Assembly: GCF_000739555.1 (NCBI RefSeq)
Contig: NZ_BBJN01000017.1
Span: 1 to 46,989, forward strand
Origin: Halolamina rubra
Lineage (GTDB): Archaea > Halobacteriota > Halobacteria > Halobacteriales > Haloferacaceae
Direction of reading: 5' to 3'
DNA: 46,989 nucleotides
In this document: one piece after another, positions 9,156 to 17,247 of the stretch
Numbering within the stretch: position 1 is the first letter of the stretch
Layout of the letters: the number at the start of each line of letters is the position of its first letter
Program-made: the position numbers and the translations under genes
The notes under the pieces: generated by a model
Told to the model about the DNA's origin: nothing
The model's input: only the letters and a program-made list of their open reading frames with translations
Database searches by the model: none

Positions 9156-10142
9156 ATGCATATTCTCGTAACAGGGGGCGCCGGCTTCATCGGTGGCTAT
9201 CTCGCCGAAACCTTCGCAGCAGAAGGCCACAATGTCACAGTCCTCGACAACTACGAACCGTACTATGATCTCGGTATCAAGGAACACAACGTTGAAGCGG
9301 CCCGCACTGCCGCCAAAAACTCGGACGGCTCCTACGAAATCGTTGACGGCTCAGTAACCAACGAAGACCTCGTCGACGAACTCACAACTGACATCGACGC
9401 CATCTATCACCAGGCCGCCCAGGCAGGCGTGCGCAAGAGCGTCGAAGAACCGGTCAAAGTCAACGACTACAACGTTTCGGGCACGGTGAACATCCTCGAT
9501 GCGGCGCGACGAAACGACGTCGACCGTGTCGTTTACGCGTCTTCTTCCAGTGTCTACGGCAACCCACAGTACCTCCCATACGACGAGGACCATCCAACCG
9601 AACCTGTCTCCCCGTACGGAGTCTCAAAACTCACCGGCGAACACTACGCCCGCGTGTACAACGAAGTGTATGGTCTCCCCACCGTCTCGCTTCGGTACTT
9701 CACGGTATACGGTCCGCGAATGCGTCCGAACATGGCCATTTCCAACTTCGTCTCTCGATGTATGCGTGGGAAACCACCAGTGATTTATGGCGATGGGGAA
9801 CAGACTCGCGACTTCACATACATCGACGATGTCGTTGACGCCAACCAGACACTACTCACTGAGGACAGTGCGGAAGGCGAAGTGATGAACATTGGCTCGA
9901 CAGACAACGTCGATATTCTCACGCTCGCGAAAGTCGCCCGTGACGAGATCGACCCGAGTCTCGACATCGAGTTCACCGAGGCACGTGAGGCCGATGCCGA
10001 ACACACGCACGCCGATGTCTCGAAAGCCCGAGAGCTGATAGATTACGAACCGAGCCGCGACATCCGCGAGGGAGTCCGTGAGTTCATCGACTGGTACCGG
10101 GACAACCGCGACTGGTACGAACCCCTCGTCGTTCAATCCTGA
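9156..10142 (+). CDS. NAD-dependent nucleotide-sugar epimerase/dehydratase
   Basis: A 328-residue extended short-chain dehydrogenase. The NAD-binding GGAGFIG is at residues 7-13, SSSSVYG at 129-135, and the catalytic Tyr154-x3-Lys158 in SPYGVSKLTG. RYFTVYGPRMRPNMAI and GDGEQTRDFTYIDDVV are classic for UDP-glucose/UDP-glucuronate 4-epimerase-like enzymes. Neighbours make UDP-glucose and UDP-glucuronate, so a C4-epimerase of UDP-glucuronate or UDP-glucose is the most natural guess. A 4,6-dehydratase cannot be ruled out. This is the first gene with the GC-rich, acidic haloarchaeal signature after the AT-rich island. Confidence 0.9.
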   Translation: MHILVTGGAGFIGGYLAETFAAEGHNVTVLDNYEPYYDLGIKEHNVEAARTAAKNSDGSYEIVDGSVTNEDLVDELTTDIDAIYHQAAQAGVRKSVEEPVKVNDYNVSGTVNILDAARRNDVDRVVYASSSSVYGNPQYLPYDEDHPTEPVSPYGVSKLTGEHYARVYNEVYGLPTVSLRYFTVYGPRMRPNMAISNFVSRCMRGKPPVIYGDGEQTRDFTYIDDVVDANQTLLTEDSAEGEVMNIGSTDNVDILTLAKVARDEIDPSLDIEFTEAREADAEHTHADVSKARELIDYEPSRDIREGVREFIDWYRDNRDWYEPLVVQS

Positions 10143-10175
10143 AAGGAAGAACTCACGTCAAAAACCCGATCCGAG

Positions 10176-10901
10176 TTACGCCTCCACTTCCCGTCCCTTC
10201 AACCGCTCCTCCGCTTCCTCCTGATCCTCGGGATACCCAACGTCGATCCGCCAGCCTTCCAGCCCGATCGCGTCGATCGTCCGTCCACTCTGAATCAGCA
10301 GGTCGATCGCCTCGCTGATCTCGTACTCGCCCCGGTTCGATGGCTGAACCAAGTGGCACGCGTGGAAGATGGCCGGACTGAACGTGTAGAACCCGGTCAT
10401 CACCAAGTTCGACGGCGGATCATCCGGCTTCTCCACGACATCGGTAACCTCGCCGTATTTGTTCGTGTCACAGACACCGTACCGACTCGCTTCGTCCCAG
10501 TCCACTTCTTCCACGAGGAACGCCGCGTCGGCGCGATCCTCCTGCTGCCGCCGAACGACGTCCTCCAGGTTCGCCTTGAAGATGTTGTCCCCGAGCATCA
10601 GCATGAAGTCGTCGTCGATGTGCTCCTCGACAGTCAACAACGCATGGGCCAGCCCCTTTTGCTCGCGCTGGTGGGTGTAGGTGATCGGTATCCCCTCGAA
10701 CTCATCACCGTAGTGGTCGATGATGTTCTGCTTCATGTAGCCGACGACGACGACCAGTTCGTCGGCGCCCAACTCCACTAGTTGTTCGAAACAGTGCGTC
10801 AGGATGGGTTTCTCGTTGATTTCAACCATCCCCTTCGGCTTGTCTTCGGTAAGCGGACGCAGTCGCGTCCCCTCACCGGCAGCCAGAACGACGGCTTTCA
10901 T
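10176..10901 (-). CDS. aglF: Sugar-1-phosphate nucleotidyltransferase (AglF-like)
   Basis: A 241-residue NTP_transferase protein. The nucleotide-binding LAAGEGTRLRPLTEDKPKGM starts at residue 6, the metal-binding Asp lies in LMLGDNIF, and VEKPDDPPSN and GWRIDVGYPED are the substrate-side motifs. From memory it closely resembles AglF of Haloferax volcanii, a glucose-1-phosphate uridylyltransferase of the N-glycosylation pathway. It would make UDP-glucose, the substrate of the AglM-like dehydrogenase transcribed divergently from 11040. It converges on the epimerase with about 33 bases between stops. A dTTP-using enzyme is possible. Confidence 0.88.
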   Translation of the reverse strand: MKAVVLAAGEGTRLRPLTEDKPKGMVEINEKPILTHCFEQLVELGADELVVVVGYMKQNIIDHYGDEFEGIPITYTHQREQKGLAHALLTVEEHIDDDFMLMLGDNIFKANLEDVVRRQQEDRADAAFLVEEVDWDEASRYGVCDTNKYGEVTDVVEKPDDPPSNLVMTGFYTFSPAIFHACHLVQPSNRGEYEISEAIDLLIQSGRTIDAIGLEGWRIDVGYPEDQEEAEERLKGREVEA

Positions 10902-11039
10902 AGCTATCCGATTGGTGGCAGTACTCCGGGTTATGTCTTTTCACTCAACCGATCGGTAGATTCTCAGGTGAACACAGTCAAGCCAAAATTCTGACTTGCT
11001 AACCAAACCCTGAATACCCGACCGACAAACCCCTACCTA

Positions 11040-12344
11040 ATGCATCTCTCCGTTATCGGCAGCGGCTACGTCGGCACCACGATCGCCGCCTGCTTCGCCG
11101 ACCCCGGCCACCAAGTCACTAACATCGATATCGACGAATCAATCGTCGACGCGATCAATGCCGGCGACGCCCCCATCCATGAGGACGGCCTCCCCGAGCT
11201 CATTGAGCAGCACGCTGGCGACGACGGCACGGGCCGCTTGCGAGCCACCACGAACTACGACACAGTTCTCGATACCGACGTTACCTTCCTCTGCCTCCCT
11301 ACCCCCCAGAAAGAAGACGGCAGTATCGATCTCTCGATCATGGAGGCGGGCGCGAAACAGCTGGGTGCCACGCTCGCCGACAAGGACGACTGGCACACGG
11401 TTGTCGTGAAGAGTACCGTCGTCCCGGGCACCACCGAGGAGACCATCACTTCCATCCTCGAACGAGAAGCGAACAAGACTGTCGGCGAAAACTTCGGCGT
11501 CGGCATGAACCCCGAATTTCTCCGAGAAGGAACTGCAGTTAACGACTTCCGTAACCCAGACAAGGTCGTCCTCGGCGCCGACGATGAGCAGGCACTCGCG
11601 GACATGTACGACGTGTTTGATCCCCTTATCGACGACACCGACGCGCCAGTCGTCGAGACCGATACGCGCACGGCGGAAATGATCAAGTACGCCAACAACG
11701 GCTTCCTTGCGGCCAAGGTCTCCCTGATCAACGACATTGGGAACATCTGCAAGGAGTACGGCGTCGACGCCTACGAGGTCGCCGACGCGATCGGGCTGGA
11801 CGACCGCATCAGCGAGCAGTTCCTCCGTAGCGGCATCGGCTGGGGCGGGAGCTGCTTCCCGAAGGACACGGCGGCGATCCGTGCGGCCGCACGTGACGAG
11901 GACTACGAACCCCTGATGCTGGACGCCGCGACTGAACTGAACGACCGACAACCTGAACGCCTGCTCTCCTTGATGGACGACCATGTCGACGTCGCGAACG
12001 AGCGCGTCGCCGTGCTCGGCCTCGCGTTCAAACCGGGCACCGACGACACGCGAAACTCCCGGGCGATCCCCGCCATCGAAGGACTCATAGAGCGAAACGC
12101 GAATATCGCCGCTTACGACCCCGTCGCGACCGAGAACATGCGCGACCACTTCCCCGATATCGAGTACGCCGACACGCCCAAAGCAGCCCTCGGCGGCGCC
12201 GTCGCCGCGCTCGTCGTCACCGACTGGCCGGAGATCGAGAATCTTCACGACGAGTTCGACGCGATGGCCACGCCGGTCGTCGTCGACGGCCGACGAGCGA
12301 TTGATCGCCGAGATGGGATCGTTTACGAAGGACTGACCTGGTAA
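11040..12344 (+). CDS. aglM: UDP-glucose 6-dehydrogenase (AglM-like)
   Basis: A 434-residue nucleotide-sugar dehydrogenase. GSGYVG (residues 7-12) binds NAD. FLCLPTPQ, Lys216 in EMIKYANNGFLAAK and the catalytic Cys272 in GGSCFPKD are all present, and GLAFKPGTDDTRNSRA opens the UDP-binding domain. It oxidises UDP-glucose to UDP-glucuronate in two steps using two NAD. UDP-glucuronate is a donor for the acidic sugars common in haloarchaeal N-glycans. It is divergent from the AglF-like gene across 138 bases. A weak TATA-like tgaata lies about 27 bases before the ATG. UDP-ManNAc dehydrogenase is the main alternative. Confidence 0.92.
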   Translation: MHLSVIGSGYVGTTIAACFADPGHQVTNIDIDESIVDAINAGDAPIHEDGLPELIEQHAGDDGTGRLRATTNYDTVLDTDVTFLCLPTPQKEDGSIDLSIMEAGAKQLGATLADKDDWHTVVVKSTVVPGTTEETITSILEREANKTVGENFGVGMNPEFLREGTAVNDFRNPDKVVLGADDEQALADMYDVFDPLIDDTDAPVVETDTRTAEMIKYANNGFLAAKVSLINDIGNICKEYGVDAYEVADAIGLDDRISEQFLRSGIGWGGSCFPKDTAAIRAAARDEDYEPLMLDAATELNDRQPERLLSLMDDHVDVANERVAVLGLAFKPGTDDTRNSRAIPAIEGLIERNANIAAYDPVATENMRDHFPDIEYADTPKAALGGAVAALVVTDWPEIENLHDEFDAMATPVVVDGRRAIDRRDGIVYEGLTW

Positions 12345-12348
12345 CCCC

Positions 12349-12484
12349 CACACCCCACAACGAGTGAAGTGAGGACGGACACACCCCGTACCCAGTGAAA
12401 AGCAATGATCGTGCTGATACTCGCTACACGTTGAGTTCCTATCCAAACAAACGAGCCACTTTTCACTCGTTGCGGGGTGTGTCC
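12349..12484. repeat. Three related ~26-bp repeats, one inverted, between convergent genes
   Basis: Copy 1 (12349-12370) contains acaccccacaacgagtgaa. Copy 2 (12377-12402) starts ggacacaccccg and ends agtgaaaag. Copy 3 (12459-12484) is the reverse complement and on the minus strand contains acaccccgcaacgagtgaa. Copies 2 and 3 match over 26 bases with three differences and face each other across 56 bases. Copies 1 and 3 share 18 of 19 core bases. The 267-base gap between aglM and glmS holds no convincing gene. The copies could be the ends of a short non-autonomous element or a termination hairpin; no target-site duplication is obvious. Confidence 0.6.
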
Positions 12485-12611
12485 CGCCTACCGACACCGA
12501 CGACAGCCTAGGGCGAGACCATCAGCTCGAACCGGATGAATGGACCAAGAACCCGAACCACGGTCTCCCCGCGATCTCAACCTCTCAAAGCAATGTGCTC
12601 GCTTCGATCCA

Positions 12612-14411
12612 CTACTCCACAGTAACGCTCTTCGCAAGGTTCCGCGGCTTATCGATCGCTCGTCCCTTCAGATCCGCGACGTGGTACGCCAGCAACTGCA
12701 GCGCCACGTTTGCAACTACAGGCTCCATCTCACCCATCTCGGGAACCTCGATCAACTCCTCACAGAACTCCGACTTCCCCGAATCACTCGACAATCCGAT
12801 CACTGGCGCACCACGCGACTGCACCTCCTTCACGTTACTCATCGTCTCCGCAGCCTCAGTCCCCTCTGTCAACAAAGCAATCACCGGCGTCTGTTCAGTC
12901 ACCAACGCCAGGGGCCCGTGCTTCAACTCACCAGCCGGGAACCCTTCGGCGTGCTCGTAGGAGATCTCTTTCAGCTTCAACGCACTCTCGAGCGCCACCG
13001 GATGGCCGTACGCCTTCCCGATGAAGAAGAACGACTCACTATCAGCGTACTTCTCGGCAATCCGCTCGATCACCGCCTCCGAGTTCAACACCTCCTGCAC
13101 GGCACTCGGCAACTGGTTCACACTCTGCAGGAAACTCGCCGCCTTCGACGCCGAGATCGTCCCGCGTACCCGACCCGCATGGACAGCCACGAGCGCCAGC
13201 GTCGCGACCTGCGAGACGAACGTTTTCGTCGCCGCCACGCCGATCTCCGGCCCGGCGCGGATGTACACCGTGTCGTCGACCTCTCGCGTTACGGTACTCC
13301 CGACCGTGTTCGTCACGGCAAGCGTCGGCGTCCCGATCGACTTCGCCGTCCGAATCGCTGATAGCGTGTCCGCGGTCTCACCGGACTGGGTGATCGCGAC
13401 CGCCAGCGTGTTCTCCGGATCATGCCCATCATGAACGCGGTACTCCGAGGCTCGCGACACCTCGACGGACAGCCCGCTGTACGTTTCGAACAGTCGCTTC
13501 GCGTAAAGTCCGGCGTGGTAGGACGTCCCGCAGGCGACGATGTGCACGCGATCGATCCCCTCCAACAACTCGTCGCCGAGATCCAACTCCAGATCCACCT
13601 TACCCGCAGTCTCGTCGACGCGCCCCGACAGCGTTTGGCGGAGTGCGTGGGGCTGCTCGTGGATCTCCTTGTGCATGTAGTGGTCGTGACCGGCCTTACT
13701 TGTATCTTCGGCGTCCCACTTGATCTCTTGGGGCTCCCGGTCCACGACCTCGCCGTCGTTGTACACCGTTGCACCGTCGACGCCGACATCGACGACGTCG
13801 CCGTCCTCGAGGTAGGAGACGAACTTCGTCTGCTCGATAAAGGCGGTCACGTCGCTCGCGAGGAAGGTCCCGTCCTCGCCGTGCCCAACCACCAGGGGGC
13901 TGTCCTGGCGGGCGCCGATGAGGCGCTCCGAGCCAGCCTGCCCGACCCCGATGGCGAAACTACCCTCCAGCCGATCCAGCACGCGCTGAACGGCTGGTAG
14001 CAGATCGACGCCATCGGCGAGTTCCTCCTCGATCAGGTGCGGGATGACCTCCGTGTCCGTGTCGCTCTCGAAGATGTGCCCGTCGAGGTCGGCCTTCAGC
14101 TCGTGGTAGTTGCTGATGATGCCGTTGTGAACGACCGCGATGTCACCCGTGCAGTCCGTATGGGGATGCGCATTGCGGTCGGACGGCGGTCCGTGCGTGG
14201 ACCAGCGGGTGTGCCCGATGCCGTACGCGGTCGGTTCGCTGTCGGGGAGGGTGATTCCGTCGATGGTCCCTTCCTGTTTGTACACGTTGACATCATCGTC
14301 GACGACCGCGACACCGGCGGAGTCGTAACCCCGATACTCGAGGTTTTTCAGCCCCTGCGCTATCAGTTCGACACTATCGCCGTCGCCAAGATATCCCGTT
14401 ATGCCACACAT
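12612..14411 (-). CDS. glmS: Glutamine--fructose-6-phosphate aminotransferase (isomerising)
   Basis: A 599-residue protein of the expected length. Cys2 of the start MCGITGYLG is the N-terminal nucleophile of the glutaminase domain (about 1-215), with HTRWSTHG and HNGIISNY also present. Two SIS sugar-isomerase domains follow (CGTSYHAG, SQSGET-like TQSGETADT, and SALKLKEISYEHAEG), ending PRNLAKSVTVE. It makes glucosamine-6-phosphate from fructose-6-phosphate and glutamine, the committed step to UDP-GlcNAc. The GlmU-like gene lies upstream on the same strand, 188 bases away. No phosphoglucosamine mutase is seen in the window. Confidence 0.96.
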   Translation of the reverse strand: MCGITGYLGDGDSVELIAQGLKNLEYRGYDSAGVAVVDDDVNVYKQEGTIDGITLPDSEPTAYGIGHTRWSTHGPPSDRNAHPHTDCTGDIAVVHNGIISNYHELKADLDGHIFESDTDTEVIPHLIEEELADGVDLLPAVQRVLDRLEGSFAIGVGQAGSERLIGARQDSPLVVGHGEDGTFLASDVTAFIEQTKFVSYLEDGDVVDVGVDGATVYNDGEVVDREPQEIKWDAEDTSKAGHDHYMHKEIHEQPHALRQTLSGRVDETAGKVDLELDLGDELLEGIDRVHIVACGTSYHAGLYAKRLFETYSGLSVEVSRASEYRVHDGHDPENTLAVAITQSGETADTLSAIRTAKSIGTPTLAVTNTVGSTVTREVDDTVYIRAGPEIGVAATKTFVSQVATLALVAVHAGRVRGTISASKAASFLQSVNQLPSAVQEVLNSEAVIERIAEKYADSESFFFIGKAYGHPVALESALKLKEISYEHAEGFPAGELKHGPLALVTEQTPVIALLTEGTEAAETMSNVKEVQSRGAPVIGLSSDSGKSEFCEELIEVPEMGEMEPVVANVALQLLAYHVADLKGRAIDKPRNLAKSVTVE

Positions 14412-14599
14412 AATTTCTGGTCACGCCCAATGCTGTTGATACGGTGAAATTCTGCTAAGCGGACAAAAGCGTGTTGGAAATCTGGATGGTTTCAGGAAAA
14501 CACGTGGTCACTACCGAATCGCGATTTTGCTGAGTCCGTTCTAGGCGACAAAGTGAACGATGTCGTAGCAACTGACCGGGTTATCAACGGCGTCGACGA

Positions 14600-15772
14600 C
14601 TAACCGCGACGTACCATCGCGTCAAACTCTATCGAACCCTGGAGCGTCGACCCGTTCTGTACCGTCGTTCGGTTCCCAACGATCGTCCCCGGGTCGACAG
14701 TCACAGCGTCACCGAGTTCGACCGAATCACCGATCACCCCGCCGAACCGCACGTCGTGATACACACGCTCGTCCAGGGTGATGTCGGTGGTTCCACCACC
14801 GACCGTGACGTTCGCGCCGAGGGTTGCACCCTCACCGACGATGCAGTCCTCGAGTGTGGATCCGGGGCCGATATGGACATCGGGGAGGACCACGACGTTC
14901 GAAAGCACCGTGTTGGCGCCGATGCGCGCCCCCTTCCCGATCGCACAGTCACGCAGTAGCCGCCCGCCCGGGCCGATGTCCACGTTGGGGGCAACGGCGT
15001 TTGCCCCGCTGATCGTTGCCTGCTCGTGGATCGACGCCTGTTTGGACACCTGTGGACCGGTGATATCGAGCATCCCCGCGTTCACCGAGAGAAGGTCCCA
15101 CGGCTCTGTCAGGTCCAACCACGGACCGTCGTACCTGACGGCGCTCACTGGGTGGCTCTCCAGCTGCTCGGCAAGCACGTCGGTGAGTCCAAGCTCTCCT
15201 CGTCGTTCCGTCTGGCGGATCCCCGCGAAGATTTCCGGCCCGAACGCGTAGACGCCGATGTTGGCCAGGCGGGAGGGGATATCGTACGCCGGGGGTTTCT
15301 CGACGATATCGGTCACGTTCCCGGAGTCGATCGAGACGACGCCGTAATTCGTCGCGTCGTCGACCCGTGTAACGGCGAGGCAAGCGTTGGTGGTCTCCCG
15401 TTGGCGATCTAGCAGTTCCCCGATCAGGGACGACTCGACGATGCGGTCGCCGTTGATGACGATGAACTCGCCCGAGACGAACGGTTCGGCTTGGAGGAGG
15501 GCGTCGCCGGTCCCGCGACGCGGTTCTTGGACGACGTAGTCGATATCGACGCCCCAGTCCGACCCGTTCCCGAAGTAGCTCTGGATGCTCTCCCTGTGGT
15601 GGCCGACGACGAGCACCACCTCGTCGATCCCCTGGTCCGCGAGACTCGACACAACGTGATCGAGCAGCGGCTTGTTCGCGACTGGCAACATCGGCTTTGG
15701 CCGATGTTCCGTGAGTGGGGAAAGCCGACTTCCCTCACCAGCAGCAAGGACGACGGCGACCTGGGCGCTCAT
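14600..15772 (-). CDS. glmU: Bifunctional sugar-1-phosphate nucleotidylyltransferase/acetyltransferase (GlmU-like)
   Basis: About 390 residues in two domains. The N-terminal nucleotidyltransferase has LAAGEGSRLSPLTEHRPKPM near residue 9, FIVINGDRIV with the metal Asp, and VEKPP. The C-terminal part (from about residue 245) is a left-handed beta-helix of hexapeptide repeats, seen as a rhythm such as IGPGGRLLRDCAIGKGARIG. Archaeal enzymes of this form make UDP-GlcNAc, and often related sugars, from glucosamine-1-phosphate, matching the adjacent glmS. I start at the ATG at 15772; the frame extends to a TTG at 15790, which is less likely. Confidence 0.88.
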   Translation of the reverse strand: MSAQVAVVLAAGEGSRLSPLTEHRPKPMLPVANKPLLDHVVSSLADQGIDEVVLVVGHHRESIQSYFGNGSDWGVDIDYVVQEPRRGTGDALLQAEPFVSGEFIVINGDRIVESSLIGELLDRQRETTNACLAVTRVDDATNYGVVSIDSGNVTDIVEKPPAYDIPSRLANIGVYAFGPEIFAGIRQTERRGELGLTDVLAEQLESHPVSAVRYDGPWLDLTEPWDLLSVNAGMLDITGPQVSKQASIHEQATISGANAVAPNVDIGPGGRLLRDCAIGKGARIGANTVLSNVVVLPDVHIGPGSTLEDCIVGEGATLGANVTVGGGTTDITLDERVYHDVRFGGVIGDSVELGDAVTVDPGTIVGNRTTVQNGSTLQGSIEFDAMVRRG

Positions 15773-16115
15773 TAGGAGGTTGTTAGGCAACGGCTTTGGT
15801 AGGTATTCCGGTCAGGCGAACCGACAAAACGGGTGTTACGAACCTGACTGTGGTCGACGAGCAGATACAGCTGTCCGTGAGGTCGACGGGTCTGGACGTA
15901 CGGCACATTCGGCGACGGCATCAAGACGGTGATCGGGCCGTCTAGTATTAACCAACAATGTGGCGTATTCCGATCTATTTGTTGGTTAAGGCGATGGTTG
16001 CGCGCGATCAAGTGCGCAGTCGCCGAGGAAAGAAGTCATGCTCCCCTGCATCGACGTCGATCTCCAAACGGAGCCGTCTAACCGGAATCGTCTCGATCGA
16101 GAAGTCCCAGGGCCC
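15773..16115. other. Gene-free gap with an 11-bp perfect inverted repeat
   Basis: No convincing gene is seen in these 343 bases; short frames here lack haloarchaeal amino-acid composition. The one structure is a perfect 11-base inverted repeat, ttaaccaacaa at 15948-15958 and ttgttggttaa at 15979-15989, separated by 20 bases. It is AT-rich against a GC-rich background. It could be an operator for a dimeric regulator or a hairpin in the 3' region of the DUF1616 transcript. Confidence 0.55.
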
Positions 16116-17189
16116 CTACTCAGGTGCCGTCACATTGATCCACAGATGCAGCTCCCGGTACGCGTTCTCCGTTGTGGGGTCCGCAGGTGCCTCACCCTTG
16201 TACAGGAGGTACGTTAACCGGAGCCGCTCCCCAATCATCGTCGGTGTCACGTTGTGCTGGAGGTGCCACGTTTCGTTGTGCGCGACCTGGGTCTGGAAAC
16301 GCCGCAACACCTGTTCCCGTTCGACCACGATCGAGATGTTCCCACTCGCCGTTGAGTCGTTCACCTGATTTGCGGAGTCCTTCTCGATCCGCACCTCCTG
16401 TAACGCGACCACCACCGAGTAGTTCGTCGGCTGGTGCTCGTGATTGCCGATCCCGACCACGAGCGACTGGCTTTCGCCCTGCGTGAAGTTCGTCGGGTAG
16501 TCATCGGCGACCAGCTCGCCGTCCTCGTTCTCCGTCAAGAGGTAGAACTCCGTGAACGCCTCGCCCTGTTGGGGCACAGCGACGGCGTAGCCCACACTCC
16601 CGACCGCCAACAGGATGCTCACGACCAACAGCACGTTCAGTACCGCATCCGTCCCCGATTCAGGCTCGAACAACTCCGCCCGCGCATCGGCGACCCAGAC
16701 ACGCCACGGCACCTCGAACCGATCCTCTGGATCGAGTTCCCATCGACGCCGGGCGGCGACGGCCGTCGACGCCAGCGTGAACAGGCTCACCGACACCATG
16801 ATCGGCACGAGTTGGATCCCCCAGGGCGTAAAGTTCAGCACGAGGCCGATCAGCGGGACGACCGCGATCGAGAGCCCGAACGACAATGCCACGCGCTCGA
16901 TCCCGTCGATACCCTCGCGATCGTCGACAGCGTCCTCTCTTGCCTCCTCACCATCCGCACTCGGCTCAAACGTCCCGGCTTCGGGGAACAGCGCCGCGAT
17001 GAACGCATACCCCGGGACGAACAGCACGAACGGAAGGCCGAACACTACCCGGAGCGGCGTCTCGGAGACGACCGGGAGGAAGACGACGGCGGCGGTGATG
17101 CCGACCAGCGCGATGACGGCCGCGAGATCGGCGGGCAGTCGCCGGACTGGGGCCGGCAGTAACTGCCACCAGCGTGACCGGTCGGCCAT
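16116..17189 (-). CDS. DUF1616 membrane protein
   Basis: A 357-residue protein that fits the archaeal DUF1616 family. Helices 1-2 are at about residues 20-70 (VALVGITAAVVFLP-type sequence and the hallmark FGLPFVLFVPGYAFIAALFP), with two more at about 100-145. A further helix near residue 195 (LNVLLVVSILLAVGSVGYAV) precedes an extracellular domain with NFT, NYS, NDS and NIS glycosylation sequons. The function of the family is unknown; members often sit with surface and glycan genes. It follows the DUF4129 surface protein by 58 bases on the same strand, so the two probably form one transcript. Confidence 0.82.
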   Translation of the reverse strand: MADRSRWWQLLPAPVRRLPADLAAVIALVGITAAVVFLPVVSETPLRVVFGLPFVLFVPGYAFIAALFPEAGTFEPSADGEEAREDAVDDREGIDGIERVALSFGLSIAVVPLIGLVLNFTPWGIQLVPIMVSVSLFTLASTAVAARRRWELDPEDRFEVPWRVWVADARAELFEPESGTDAVLNVLLVVSILLAVGSVGYAVAVPQQGEAFTEFYLLTENEDGELVADDYPTNFTQGESQSLVVGIGNHEHQPTNYSVVVALQEVRIEKDSANQVNDSTASGNISIVVEREQVLRRFQTQVAHNETWHLQHNVTPTMIGERLRLTYLLYKGEAPADPTTENAYRELHLWINVTAPE

Positions 17190-17247
17190 ACCCCAGTCAG
17201 GTTTGCGGGCGCGGAAAAACCAGTCGGTCCCGGGGCACGCTCACGAT

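Noticed and set aside
12349..12484. CRISPR-like array
   Set aside because: Only three copies, one inverted, irregular spacing and no cas genes.
9156..15772. Complete UDP-GlcNAc pathway in one operon
   Set aside because: glmM is not present, and the genes alternate in direction, so they are a functional cluster rather than one operon.
15772..16011. Minus-strand 79-codon frame upstream of the GlmU-like gene
   Set aside because: Composition unlike haloarchaeal proteins (many His, Arg, Asn), no homology seen, and it spans the inverted repeat.
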